Shown one piece after another: positions 36,598 to 45,517 of a stretch of 64,000 nucleotides of DNA. The stretch is taken from positions 1,156,501 through 1,220,500 of the forward strand of contig NZ_JPOF01000003.1 in NCBI RefSeq assembly GCF_000733755.1. Direction: 5' to 3'. The notes under the pieces are model-generated. The model was not told the DNA's origin, did no database searches, and saw nothing but the letters and a program-made list of their open reading frames with translations. The position numbers were made by a program, and so were the translations under genes. How positions within the stretch are numbered: the stretch's first letter is position 1; each line of letters begins with the position of its first letter. Source of the stretch: Lachnoclostridium phytofermentans. Lineage in GTDB: Bacteria > Bacillota > Clostridia > Lachnospirales > Lachnospiraceae.

Positions 36598-39135
36598 TTA
36601 CTCAACATAGGTAATATAGACACTCCCTGCTTTCTCAAATGTTTCCTCCGCCTGTTTTAGAGTCCATCTTCTCTCTCCCCTTGACGATGGGTCTAATACC
36701 ATGACAGATGTGCTGTCATACCCTGTTATTACTACTGCTTCCTCCATATCTTTAAAAGCAATGACTGGTCTTTGCTTTCCTACAAAATAAAGTACCTCAT
36801 CTAAGGTAATTCCCCGAAGTTCTACTGGTGTAGCCTTCATTTGCGACTTCAAATATTCGATTGCTGTCTGCTCATTTTTATTATAGCTTGAAGTATTTAC
36901 ATCAGCATTTTTATACAGAAGCAACATTCTCATACATGCTTGCAAACTGGTAAATCCACTCTCCTTTGTTACCTGGGAAACTTCAGTGAGCTGCATCTTA
37001 CTTGGCTTTGCTCCCCTTTGCCAGATTACTTTACCAAGATGATCTATTACAATCCCTACCTGCTCATCTGCAGCCTGAATGGCTTTTCCAGCATCGCTGG
37101 TAAATTCAATAATTTTACCATAAGAATAGGCAATATAGTACGGACGATAATCCTCTGGACGACTAACACGTACTGTTGTATCCTCTGTAATAATGGTATT
37201 TACTGTTGTTTTAGTCTCCGGTAATTTTTCCATAACATAATCTCTTCCAAGAGAAAGATAATACTCTGTTAACATATTTTCTGTCACACGCTTTGTAACT
37301 GTAATGCTACTATTTGCGCTGGTAAATTGATTTAAGATATAGTCTGGTTCCGTGGAGCGGTAGCCCACACCCACCGAATTATCTTTTTCCACTCTGGTAA
37401 GCTCCACTACATTATTTTCCACATTAGCATCAGTGACAAAGTATCCATCCTTTGCATACTGTTTTTTAACATTCCCTAAACTATCAACAATTAAAACCTC
37501 ATACATTGGCTCTAATACTGTTCCATCTTCATGTACCGCGATGTCAGAGTTTTTGATTTTACCATAGATAATATTATTATCAATTAATCCTAGTAGCTTT
37601 AGCTTCTGACCTCTTTGAGCGTATATTACATCGGCTGCACCACTCTCTAGATTTAAAACATGAATCTTATCTTCCTCAGAATTTTTGTCTTCCTTATATA
37701 CAATAAATGTATTTGATAAAGAAAAATATAAATTCTTCTTTGGTACATTAGTTGCAATTGTTTTCAAAACTTTTGTTGTCAAGTTATAAGAATAAATCGT
37801 ATCAAAAATATGAAGGTAAAATACATCAAAATCATTTCGATAACACAGGCTACCAATCTCTTCTTTTAAAATATTGTAAGTAGTATTGATTGGAATATAA
37901 ATCTGTTCTTCGATACGCCCTAATGTCTTATCATAGGTATATAAGATAAGTCCTACTCTTCCTTCATATTCTCCACGGTTCATATATCCATACACTAAGA
38001 AATCAATGTTACCCGCTTCATCCATCTTTAGAATCTTGATGTCATGTTGGTCAAATGTATCACGAACAAAATCTGTCTGATTCTGATAAAAGGAAAATAC
38101 CCTTACCATAGTATTCTCTGCCAAGTTATAGGACCATAGCTCACGGCCACGTACAAAGGCAATGACGGACTTATCTTGGTTTGCTATTACTTCGACTTCA
38201 GGCTGATTGGTAATTCCTAATTTAAACTCGCTTTTTGCAAGACTTGTCCGATCAACATCAAAGATTGCTTCCATTTCTCTATCATAATTATATAAATACG
38301 TACGGTTTTGAGTATACTGAAAACGATAATTTTCCTCCACCGTAAAATACTCAAGCCCACTACCTGTTTCGATACTCACAATAAATTTAATCATGACCGA
38401 TGCTGTATCTTTGGATATCTCTGTAATGGTCGGCACCTGCATATAAATCTTTTTTGGTTTTAAAGATCCATAAGTCACCATATCCAAACCACTGTTGATA
38501 TTAACCTTAGCGAAGCTTTTTTCCTCTAAACCACGTTTTGTTTCCAAATACTTCTCAATATTTCCTGCGTTATCTTTATCGAAGGTAGCATTATGAAACT
38601 CTGATACAAAGGCAAGTTTTTCTGTTACATAGGATTGATCCATCACCTTGACTCTTGTGTAATAGTAAATACGCTTTGATTGATCTGTAATTAAAGTGAT
38701 TCGAAGAACATATTCTGTATCTTTACTTAAGGCTTCTTTAAACTTTAAACGAGCTACCTTATAATCCTGTTCTTTATCAAATACCAAAGAAGAGCCCTCT
38801 TCCAAAGTATTTCCATCCTCCACAGATATCACTTCATATTTTAACTTCTTAACTACACTTTCTTTCTCCGTAATCAAAATTGAGAGCTCCTGAGACGAAT
38901 TAATCGGTGTAATCGACTCACGTACGGTTAGTACGTCAAGACCTGAACAATAGCCATGTAATAAATTTATCTCCTGTCCCTCAGTAAATAGAGTCACATA
39001 AGGAAGTTTTGCATTTTCCATTTCCATTGTTTTGGTTTCTAAATGAAAAATCTGTTCCTCCATATTCATTCCAAAATAAGTTAGAGATCCCAGGAAAATC
39101 GCAAGCAAAATTAGGATACGATAGATTAATTTCAT
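36598..39135 (-). CDS. Exported 845-residue protein with degenerate C39-peptidase-like C-terminus
   Basis: A single N-terminal hydrophobic segment (residues ~5-22) anchors or exports the protein. The long middle is beta-rich and contains repeated WD/propeller-like strands (for example IYSYNLTTKVLK and DVIYAQRGQKLKLLGLIDNN). The last ~130 residues resemble the C39 papain-like fold (LQACMRMLLLY, RPVIAF, AVVITGYD, VMVLDPSSRG). At the place where active C39 domains have the nucleophile Cys, the aligned residue is Ser (TSLQAC), so catalysis is doubtful. It sits in an operon with a glycosyltransferase. I do not recognise the whole protein; it is likely a Lachnospiraceae surface protein of unknown role. 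Confidence 0.6.
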   Translation of the reverse strand: MKLIYRILILLAIFLGSLTYFGMNMEEQIFHLETKTMEMENAKLPYVTLFTEGQEINLLHGYCSGLDVLTVRESITPINSSQELSILITEKESVVKKLKYEVISVEDGNTLEEGSSLVFDKEQDYKVARLKFKEALSKDTEYVLRITLITDQSKRIYYYTRVKVMDQSYVTEKLAFVSEFHNATFDKDNAGNIEKYLETKRGLEEKSFAKVNINSGLDMVTYGSLKPKKIYMQVPTITEISKDTASVMIKFIVSIETGSGLEYFTVEENYRFQYTQNRTYLYNYDREMEAIFDVDRTSLAKSEFKLGITNQPEVEVIANQDKSVIAFVRGRELWSYNLAENTMVRVFSFYQNQTDFVRDTFDQHDIKILKMDEAGNIDFLVYGYMNRGEYEGRVGLILYTYDKTLGRIEEQIYIPINTTYNILKEEIGSLCYRNDFDVFYLHIFDTIYSYNLTTKVLKTIATNVPKKNLYFSLSNTFIVYKEDKNSEEDKIHVLNLESGAADVIYAQRGQKLKLLGLIDNNIIYGKIKNSDIAVHEDGTVLEPMYEVLIVDSLGNVKKQYAKDGYFVTDANVENNVVELTRVEKDNSVGVGYRSTEPDYILNQFTSANSSITVTKRVTENMLTEYYLSLGRDYVMEKLPETKTTVNTIITEDTTVRVSRPEDYRPYYIAYSYGKIIEFTSDAGKAIQAADEQVGIVIDHLGKVIWQRGAKPSKMQLTEVSQVTKESGFTSLQACMRMLLLYKNADVNTSSYNKNEQTAIEYLKSQMKATPVELRGITLDEVLYFVGKQRPVIAFKDMEEAVVITGYDSTSVMVLDPSSRGERRWTLKQAEETFEKAGSVYITYVE

Positions 39136-39141
39136 TTTCGC

Positions 39142-40377
39142 TTATTTCCCCTCTATATCTTCTGCCCACTCTTTCGTGGTAGTGATTAACTGATATAATG
39201 TTAAGTTACAATTTAAATATTCAAAAATACTCTTTAGTTTATTTAGATTCTCTTGTATTTCTCTTGCAGATGGTTGATTACCTTTTCTCACTGCACGAAT
39301 TAAAATGTTTTTAGGAGTATGCTCCATATCAATAAATTCTAATATTTGTACCTTATATCCAAGTGCTTCCATTAGATTAGCTCGCATTGCGTCCGTCATT
39401 AAAGCTGCCATACGTTCTTTGATTAGACCGTACTTTAATATAGGTTGTAAATCATCACAGGATATCTGTTTATTCAATTCATGCTGGCAACATGGTACTG
39501 ACAGTACTACTTTTGCTCCCCATATCGCTGCTTTGTATAAGGCATAGTCCGTAGCGGTATCACATGCATGCAAAGTAACTACCATTGTCACTTTATTCGT
39601 TCCCTGATAAGATTTAATATCACCTTTTCTAAACTCAAGTTCCTGGTACCCATAACGTTTCTTTAATTCATTACATGTTCTTATTACATCTTCTTTTAAG
39701 TCTAGCCCAGTTATTTTAATACGATACCCCTTGATTTCTTTCAAATAATAATACATAGCAAAGGTAAGGTAGGACTTTCCACATCCAAAGTCTATAATAG
39801 AGATCTCTTCTTCCTTGGAAAGACTTGGTAGCACATCTTCAATAAATTCTAAATAGCGGTTCATCTGACGATATTTATCATATTTGCTTTTTATTACATT
39901 ACCATCAATACTCATGATCCCTAAGTCAACCATGAATGGTATCGCAACACCTTCTTTTAGTAGGTATTGTTTCTTACGGTTATGATCAATTAGCTCACGG
40001 TTCCCCTCACTCATGAAACCATCACTAGAATTCCAGAGGGGATCCTTTCCTTTACGCTGTTTTGTTTTAACCGTAACAGTCCCTTTCTTGCTAATTAATA
40101 TAGTTGTCTGATCGCTTAATGTTTTTATCTCTACTTGGCGGAAAAGCCCAGAAAACCAATTGGACAACTCTTTTAAAAGTTCTTCTTTCCCATAATTATA
40201 ATGTAACACTTTAGTACCACAGAAGCTACTTGCTTGAAAAAAGAGTTCTTTTTTTAATAATACCGGTCGAATTTTTATTTTACTTACTCTATTCGTATCG
40301 GAAGAGTTACTTATAATAATTTGTTCTAAATCTTTTGACAAGGCACTTTCAAATGCCATATATATTTTTTGATCCAT
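39142..40377 (-). CDS. SAM-dependent methyltransferase (Methyltransf_32-like, PF13679)
   Basis: 411 residues. An N-terminal ~150-residue domain precedes the Rossmann core, which has motif I IIDFGCGKSYLTFA near residue 195. Then come TGLDLKEDVI, a VVTLHACDTATDYAL stretch and a C-terminal VPCCQHELN motif, both typical of PF13679. Some members are proposed to modify RNA, but no substrate is established. It starts the three-gene operon ending in the glycosyltransferase. The ribosome binding site is weak (TAAG before ATG). Confidence 0.82.
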   Translation of the reverse strand: MDQKIYMAFESALSKDLEQIIISNSSDTNRVSKIKIRPVLLKKELFFQASSFCGTKVLHYNYGKEELLKELSNWFSGLFRQVEIKTLSDQTTILISKKGTVTVKTKQRKGKDPLWNSSDGFMSEGNRELIDHNRKKQYLLKEGVAIPFMVDLGIMSIDGNVIKSKYDKYRQMNRYLEFIEDVLPSLSKEEEISIIDFGCGKSYLTFAMYYYLKEIKGYRIKITGLDLKEDVIRTCNELKKRYGYQELEFRKGDIKSYQGTNKVTMVVTLHACDTATDYALYKAAIWGAKVVLSVPCCQHELNKQISCDDLQPILKYGLIKERMAALMTDAMRANLMEALGYKVQILEFIDMEHTPKNILIRAVRKGNQPSAREIQENLNKLKSIFEYLNCNLTLYQLITTTKEWAEDIEGK

Positions 40378-40419
40378 CTTAGGATACCATCCAATCTAAT
40401 TCATCTATTCCCCATTCAT

Positions 40420-40448
40420 ATTGTAACCTGTTTTGAAGCAAACTGCAA
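40420..40448 (-). promoter_or_regulatory. Promoter of the methyltransferase-glycosyltransferase operon
   Basis: TTGCAG (40448-40443), 17 bp, TACAAT (40425-40420) on the minus strand, 43 bp before the start codon. Confidence 0.6.
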
Positions 40449-40571
40449 TAAGTGTAGAGGACAAACACACTACAAACACCTTAAGATTTGATTAAAAAGC
40501 AAGAAAACTTCGGTATCGGTCTAGTAACATATCGCATATATTATTGTGAGTAAATATATATGAGGTTTATT

Positions 40572-41168
40572 ATGTCTCCATTTGATGATCGAATTAGACA
40601 GACTTCCGTTGATTCCAATCCACCTTACTATACAAGCTACTCAAAAAACGGAAACAATTATATTATGCGTCAAAACAATACTCCTCCTCCAACCAGAGCT
40701 CCTTTTTATACTCTTCCAAAACCATATAAAGTTCCTTGCACACCTGTGGTGGAAACGACAGAAGCAGTTTTAGAGCAGTTTAGAACTTGCGAGGATTTAT
40801 TGGAGCAATATCAAAAAGATTTAGAATTATTTCTATCACTCTATTCCTTTGACATCAAGCGTCTTAGAAACGAAATTCTAAAAGAAATTAATCGTATTGA
40901 TCACGATGACAGTTTTATCTATGATAAAATTCCGGATCGTACTACCATCTTAAAAATGGTTGATTTTATTTATCAAAGAATCCTTCCATTAACGGAGACT
41001 GAATCCACGATTGAGAGCGAACCTGCGGAAGATAATATGAATGACTTACCAGACAAACTTCCAAGTGCATACTCAGGTGTATGGTTAAGACATGTGATAG
41101 AGATCCTTGTTTACCAAGAGTTAATTGAACGCAGAAAAAATTGGTCAGGACGATTAATGAAAAGATAA
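40572..41168 (+). CDS. Unidentified 198-residue protein
   Basis: Start at 40572, preceded by GAGG at six bases; an ATG four codons earlier overlaps that site. The first ~65 residues are Pro/Tyr/Asn-rich and look disordered (YYTSYSKNG, TPPPTRAPFYTLPKPYK). The rest is an acidic alpha-helical region (LEQFRTCEDLLEQYQKDLELFL) of ~130 residues. It has no membrane segment or signal peptide. I do not recognise a family. It is divergent from the methyltransferase operon and monocistronic, ending in a strong terminator. Possibly lineage-specific. Confidence 0.6.
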   Translation: MSPFDDRIRQTSVDSNPPYYTSYSKNGNNYIMRQNNTPPPTRAPFYTLPKPYKVPCTPVVETTEAVLEQFRTCEDLLEQYQKDLELFLSLYSFDIKRLRNEILKEINRIDHDDSFIYDKIPDRTTILKMVDFIYQRILPLTETESTIESEPAEDNMNDLPDKLPSAYSGVWLRHVIEILVYQELIERRKNWSGRLMKR

Positions 41169-41210
41169 TTAAACTTGATAAACTACAGGGGGAATTACTC
41201 AATATGCATA

Positions 41211-41248
41211 AAAAAAGAGGTATCTGTTGCAACAGATGCCTCTTTTTT
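41211..41248. terminator. Strong bidirectional terminator
   Basis: An 18-bp stem with one G-U pair and a 2-nt tip (41211-41228 with 41231-41248). The A6 and T6 flanks are part of the stem, so it works for both strands. Confidence 0.92.
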
Positions 41249-41371
41249 TACTCTCTTCCTTATCCGAATCCATCTCTAGAAAAGGAATCCGCAGCGCTGA
41301 TAAGTAAAAGATCATGTGACTGGGCGTCACGAATTTTCTATAATAAGTGTGTACTTATAGCTCTGTAATCG

Positions 41372-42130
41372 TTAGGCAGTTATCGGAAGGTAGAATTCTA
41401 TGTAGGACTCTTCATTATCACGATTCGCAATGACATCGCCACCATGACGAAGTAGGGTGATTTTCATAAATGAAAATCCAACTCCTGTATTATCTTCTCC
41501 AGTGCTATAATAAGGTTCAAAAATGTTTTGGATATCTTCCTCACGGATAAACTCACCACTATCACTCACTCTGACATGTATGCATTTACCTTTTTTGTTC
41601 TTTTCTGTACTAATCGTCAATGATACTTTTATTTGATCGCCAGGTTTAAAATCATTTAACGCTTCCTGCAACAATTTTCTCATTACCTGCCTCATTCGTA
41701 ACTCATCAAAACAACATTCATTCGAATAACGTTCTGTTTTTTTGTCATAGCTAATCGATAACAAAACACCTTGCTTTTCATATTCTACATTTACCTCTTG
41801 TACGATGGACTTAATTAATTCCAGTATATTGCCTCTTTTTAGTTCCTCCTCCATACAATCATATAAACGCTCATATTCTGTTAGACGATCACATACTACC
41901 CTCATATCCTGTTTTACATACTGCATATAATGGCTATCTGAGGTTTCAGGATAATCATCCTCCAATAGCTGCATCGAACTCCGAATGCATGCAAGCAAGT
42001 TTCGAAGCTCATGAATTGTTCTTGTCGCAAGAAATCGATGCTCATCACGAAAACGACGAAAAACAAACTCAGCTGTCGAGTTGTCTTTTGTCATTTCGTT
42101 TAAAAGCTCATAATCCTTCATTGTTAACAT
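41372..42130 (-). CDS. Soluble sensor-type histidine kinase without partner
   Basis: 252 residues from the ATG at 42130, chosen because GGGGG precedes it at a good distance; the ATG at 42199 gives a Cys-rich tail that has no binding site. It has no membrane segment. The H-box is HELRNLLACIRSS. The catalytic domain has an unusual N-box (LLQEALNDF instead of the NLLxNA form), G1 as SDSGEFI and G2 GVGFSFMK. The N-box and G1 deviations may lower ATP binding. No response regulator or receptor gene lies nearby, so it may be a Spo0-phosphorelay-like or orphan kinase. That role is inference. Confidence 0.8.
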   Translation of the reverse strand: MLTMKDYELLNEMTKDNSTAEFVFRRFRDEHRFLATRTIHELRNLLACIRSSMQLLEDDYPETSDSHYMQYVKQDMRVVCDRLTEYERLYDCMEEELKRGNILELIKSIVQEVNVEYEKQGVLLSISYDKKTERYSNECCFDELRMRQVMRKLLQEALNDFKPGDQIKVSLTISTEKNKKGKCIHVRVSDSGEFIREEDIQNIFEPYYSTGEDNTGVGFSFMKITLLRHGGDVIANRDNEESYIEFYLPITA

Positions 42131-42322
42131 TAAAACGCCCCCTTTCATCAAATATTTTAGCAAATATTGTAATATTAAACAACAACAACACGTTGACATG
42201 CAACGACAAAATATAACATCGTAGTATACGACATTTTCAGCCTTTTGAATGATTTTCTCCCTTGCTAAATTCTAAAAATATATTATAATAAATGAAACTA
42301 TGTAAACTGAATGGAGGTTTTT

Positions 42323-42739
42323 ATGAGCGATAATTCTTGTATATTTTGTAAACTAGCTTCCGGAGAATTTCCTTCCGCGACTGTATATGAGGACGACCTT
42401 TTCCGTGCGATTTTAGATATTTCTCCAGCAGCCAAAGGGCATACTCTACTACTACCTAAAACACATGCTGTTAATTTATTCGAACTTGATGAACTTGAGG
42501 TTTCTAAAGCACTTTTGGTTGCAAAAAAACTGGCTGCTGCCATTCAGAAGACCCTGCAATGTGACGGTATCAACATTCTCCAAAATAACGGAACAGCTGC
42601 TGGTCAATCCGTATTTCATTTTCATATTCACCTTATCCCTCGCTACGAGGAGGATGGTGTTACAATCCCTTGGAAATCTCTTTCTTATTCCGATGGTGAA
42701 GCTTTCGAATTAGCAAATAAAATTCATCAGAACTTATAA
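42323..42739 (+). CDS. HIT-family nucleotide-binding protein (Hint-like)
   Basis: 138 residues from the ATG at 42323, with GGAGG five bases before it. The N-terminal CIFCKL motif is present. The HIT triad reads HFHIHLIP, with the first His in the SVFHFHIH run. It hydrolyses nucleoside phosphoramidates or similar adenosine derivatives in the cytoplasm. Length and motif order fit the bacterial Hint/PKCI branch. Monocistronic. A Spo0A-box heptamer lies 46 bp after its stop. Confidence 0.95.
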   Translation: MSDNSCIFCKLASGEFPSATVYEDDLFRAILDISPAAKGHTLLLPKTHAVNLFELDELEVSKALLVAKKLAAAIQKTLQCDGINILQNNGTAAGQSVFHFHIHLIPRYEEDGVTIPWKSLSYSDGEAFELANKIHQNL

Positions 42740-42784
42740 ATGTACATTGGAAAGTTTTGAAGCATAAGATTTTCACCTTTCATC

Positions 42785-42861
42785 TGTCGAATAATGTCTA
42801 TGAAAAAAACGGGTATAAAGAGGAAAATTCTAATAAAAACATTTTATTAGTTGCTGTCGAA
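42785..42861. promoter_or_regulatory. Two Spo0A-box heptamers in the HIT-murG gap
   Basis: Perfect TGTCGAA at 42785-42791 and at 42855-42861, in the same orientation. They stand between two convergent gene ends, so they do not sit in an obvious promoter and may be chance. Confidence 0.3.
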
Positions 42862-42871
42862 ACTAGAAAAT

Positions 42872-42947
42872 AAAAAAGCAGATATCAATAATAGGAGTTT
42901 TAGAATGTATTTTTACACAAAAAACTCTGATTGATTTCTGCTTTTTT
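42872..42947. terminator. Bidirectional terminator between HIT gene and murG
   Basis: An 18-bp stem with one mismatch (42872-42889 with 42930-42947) encloses an inner GAGTTTT/AAAACTC stem. A6/T6 flanks serve both strands. Confidence 0.85.
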
Positions 42948-42959
42948 ATTTCATTACTT

Positions 42960-44027
42960 TTATTTTATTCGAACCTCTTCTATTAAGGAAAGAATCGTAT
43001 TCACCGCATTATTTTGTTTGCTGCTCTTCATTGCTTCCACATAGTCTTTTTGATTATCAAAGACGTGATTAACAGCCTGTAATAGAGTTTCATTCGATAA
43101 AACCTCTTCTTTTATTACATAGCTGAACCCTTGGTGCTCAAAGGACTCCGCATTCAGTATTTGATCTCCACGGCTTGCTGCTGCAGATAAAGGAATTAAT
43201 ATATTCGGTTTCCTGAGTGCTAATAATTCACAAATAGCATTCGCACCAGCTCTAGATATTACAATATCAGCGGCAGCAAATAAATGATTTAATTCTGCCC
43301 CAATATATTCAAACTGAATATACCCTTTTTGATTCTTAAACGCAGGATCTACTTTACCCTTTCCACATAAATGAATCACCTGAAAACGCTTTAATAACGT
43401 AGGCAGTAAATTACGTACTGCCTCATTAACCTTGAGTGCTCCTGTACTTCCACCAATCACTAAAAGAACTGGAACATTCGCTGTAAATCCACAAAAATCT
43501 AATCCTTTTATCTTATTCCCTGAAAATAATTCCTTTCGGATCGGGGTACCAGTTAATACGGCCTTTTCCTTCGGAAGATAATTTAAGGTTTCTGGAAAGT
43601 TTGCACATACTTTCACTGCAGATGGAATACATAAGCGGTTGGCAAGCCCTGGTGTCATATCCGATTCATGTATAATGGCCGGAATCTTTCTTTTTTTGGA
43701 AGCAAGTACTACAGGTACTGATACAAAACCGCCCTTTGAAAATACGACATTCGGTTCCAACTTCTTTAGTAGCTTTTTCGCTTCACGATAACCCTTTAAT
43801 ACCTTGAATGGATCAGAAAAATTCTTAATGTCTAGATATCTACGCAATTTACCTGATGATATTCCATAGTAAGGGATATTAAGTTTTTCGATCAAATCTT
43901 TTTCTATACCTTCATAAGAACCAATATAATGAATGTCATAGCCTTCCTCTTTTAACCCTGCAATTAAGGCGATATTCGGTGTTACGTGACCGGCTGTTCC
44001 ACCACCGGTTAAAACAATTCGTTTCAT
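42960..44027 (-). CDS. murG: UDP-GlcNAc:lipid I N-acetylglucosaminyltransferase
   Basis: 355 residues of the GT-B fold. Glycine-rich GGGTAGHVTPN at 8-18 (lipid/acceptor G-loop), GGFVSVP, GGSTGA and the C-terminal SRAGANAICELLALRKPNILIPL nucleotide-sugar site are all visible. It makes lipid II on the inner face of the membrane for peptidoglycan. Here it stands apart from other mur genes and is followed by the TSCPD gene upstream on the same strand (gap 24 bp), so the two may be co-transcribed. Isolated murG copies outside the dcw cluster are common in Lachnospiraceae. Confidence 0.96.
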   Translation of the reverse strand: MKRIVLTGGGTAGHVTPNIALIAGLKEEGYDIHYIGSYEGIEKDLIEKLNIPYYGISSGKLRRYLDIKNFSDPFKVLKGYREAKKLLKKLEPNVVFSKGGFVSVPVVLASKKRKIPAIIHESDMTPGLANRLCIPSAVKVCANFPETLNYLPKEKAVLTGTPIRKELFSGNKIKGLDFCGFTANVPVLLVIGGSTGALKVNEAVRNLLPTLLKRFQVIHLCGKGKVDPAFKNQKGYIQFEYIGAELNHLFAAADIVISRAGANAICELLALRKPNILIPLSAAASRGDQILNAESFEHQGFSYVIKEEVLSNETLLQAVNHVFDNQKDYVEAMKSSKQNNAVNTILSLIEEVRIK

Positions 44028-44051
44028 AGATTGCCTCCAATGTTGCTTACT

Positions 44052-44300
44052 CTAGCTTATTTGCTTAAGAGCTGCTGCTAACTGATCCGGACAAGAGGTG
44101 GCTTTGAACCCACATTTTACACCCTGTAACTTCTCAATAACCTCATTAACCGGCATTCCTTCTACGAGTTTAGAAATTCCTTGAAGATTTCCATTACAAC
44201 CACCAGTAAATTTTACTTCTGTTACAATCTTCTTTCCTTCCTTTTCTTCTACCTCAAAATTAATTTCACTGGAACAAACTCCACTAGTCTTAAATTTCAT
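44052..44300 (-). CDS. TSCPD-domain protein (TIGR03905-like)
   Basis: 82 residues from the ATG at 44300, with GGAGG five bases before it; the TTG four codons upstream is rejected. The C-terminal TSCPDQLAAAL motif names the family. Cys residues at GVCSSE, GGCNG and VKCGFKATSC are typical. It resembles the small C-terminal module of class II ribonucleotide reductases, found free in Clostridia. No catalytic role is established. Directly upstream of murG in transcript order. Confidence 0.88.
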   Translation of the reverse strand: MKFKTSGVCSSEINFEVEEKEGKKIVTEVKFTGGCNGNLQGISKLVEGMPVNEVIEKLQGVKCGFKATSCPDQLAAALKQIS

Positions 44301-44312
44301 CTTATCCTCCAA

Positions 44313-44563
44313 TCTTTTGCATCCCTATTTCCACCCATTATTCGTATCTCTTTTTCTATCAATAGTGTTCCCAAAATACATGGATATTTCCGCGCATTCT
44401 AATATCAATAGTAACTTAGAACGCAAGTATAATTTGTGTGTAAAAAACCTTTCACTCTCACATCCTAGGTGAATGAAATCTAACCTATTTTATATCAGTT
44501 TACCTTAATTTGCAATTATAAATCTTGGAAAATTAACTGTGAAACGTTTTTACAGGCAATATA
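44313..44563. other. Gene-free stretch
   Basis: AT-rich, between the divergent TSCPD and mtnN genes. Nothing beyond the mtnN promoter and leader (see next entries) is supported. Confidence 0.5.
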
Positions 44564-44593
44564 TTGTAGAACTAGGAAAAAATCTGTTATAAT
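44564..44593 (+). promoter_or_regulatory. Promoter of mtnN
   Basis: TTGTAG (44564-44569), an 18-bp spacer and TATAAT (44588-44593), about 120 bp before the coding start. Confidence 0.65.
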
Positions 44594-44626
44594 AATAACA
44601 TAATTGAAAATAATTTGAAGTAATAA

Positions 44627-44700
44627 GCTAATAGAACATATTCTTTTAGCAGAATGTTCGTGCCATGAAAAATCTTGGCACTATGGTGAGCGTGATTAGC
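44627..44700 (+). ncRNA. Candidate three-way-junction leader RNA of mtnN
   Basis: P1 GCTAAT/ATTAGC (44627-44632 with 44695-44700) encloses two hairpins. P2 is GAACAT/ATGTTC (44634-44639 with 44654-44659), extended by TCT/AGA. P3 is GTGCCA/TGGCAC (44660-44665 with 44676-44681) with inner GA/TC and an AAAA tetraloop. A 13-nt strand joins P3 to P1. It lies between the promoter and the ribosome binding site. It matches no riboswitch class I know. Confidence 0.45.
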
Positions 44701-44720
44701 GCAAAAGAATGGAGGATATT

Positions 44721-45413
44721 ATGATCGGAATTATAGGTGCCATGGATGAGGAAGTAACTCAACTAAAAAATAAAATGCAACAAATTACAATTACAAAAAA
44801 GGCTGGAATGGATTTTTATAGTGGAAATTTTGGGGATAGAGCAGTTGTCATCGTTCGCTCTGGGATTAGTAAGGTAAATGCAGCGATCTGTACACAAATC
44901 CTCGTAGATGAATTTCATGCTTCTGCTATCATCAATACAGGTATTGCGGGTTCTTTAAATAATGACATCAACATCGGTGACATTGTTCTCTCAACAGATG
45001 CACTTCAGCATGATGTTGATGCTACGGCATTTGGTTATCCTATAGGGGTGATTCCTCGTATGGAGACATCGATATTTATAGCCGATGAAAAATTAATAAC
45101 GAAAGCAGAAAATTTATGTAAAAAAGTAAATCCAGATATCTCAGTTTTTAAAGGCCGTGTTGTAACAGGAGATCAATTTATTGCTAGTAAAGATCAAAAA
45201 GATAAACTAGTTTCTGCTTTTTCTGCACTTTGTACGGAGATGGAGGGTGCAGCAATCGCTCAAACGGCATATTTAAACCAGATACCATTTCTAATTATAC
45301 GTGCCATCTCAGATAAAGCAGATAATAGCGCTACTGTTGACTATCCTACCTTTGAAGCAAAAGCAATTGAGCATACGGTTAAGCTATTAACAGCTTTAAT
45401 TCCAGAGATTTAA
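44721..45413 (+). CDS. mtnN: 5'-methylthioadenosine/S-adenosylhomocysteine nucleosidase
   Basis: 230 residues from the ATG at 44721 with GGAGG five bases before it. It has the nucleoside phosphorylase fold: IGIIGAMDEE at the N-terminus, NTGIAGSLN, the GDQF motif and near the C-terminus CTEMEGAAIAQTA and ISDKADNSA, with the catalytic Asp. It cleaves adenine from MTA, SAH and 5'-deoxyadenosine, relieving product inhibition in SAM-dependent methylation. The leader carries a candidate structured RNA (44627-44700). An out-of-frame 13-codon frame (MVSVISAKEWRIL) ends over the start codon (ATGA) and could couple translation. Confidence 0.96.
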   Translation: MIGIIGAMDEEVTQLKNKMQQITITKKAGMDFYSGNFGDRAVVIVRSGISKVNAAICTQILVDEFHASAIINTGIAGSLNNDINIGDIVLSTDALQHDVDATAFGYPIGVIPRMETSIFIADEKLITKAENLCKKVNPDISVFKGRVVTGDQFIASKDQKDKLVSAFSALCTEMEGAAIAQTAYLNQIPFLIIRAISDKADNSATVDYPTFEAKAIEHTVKLLTALIPEI

Positions 45414-45517
45414 GTCTCAATCTTTTTAAAATCTAACGAAGCGAAAGGTAACTCTAACCCCTTTTGTGTATAAGTGTACGCAGTAAGTGCGAATAATATG
45501 ATAGAAAGGAAGAATAT

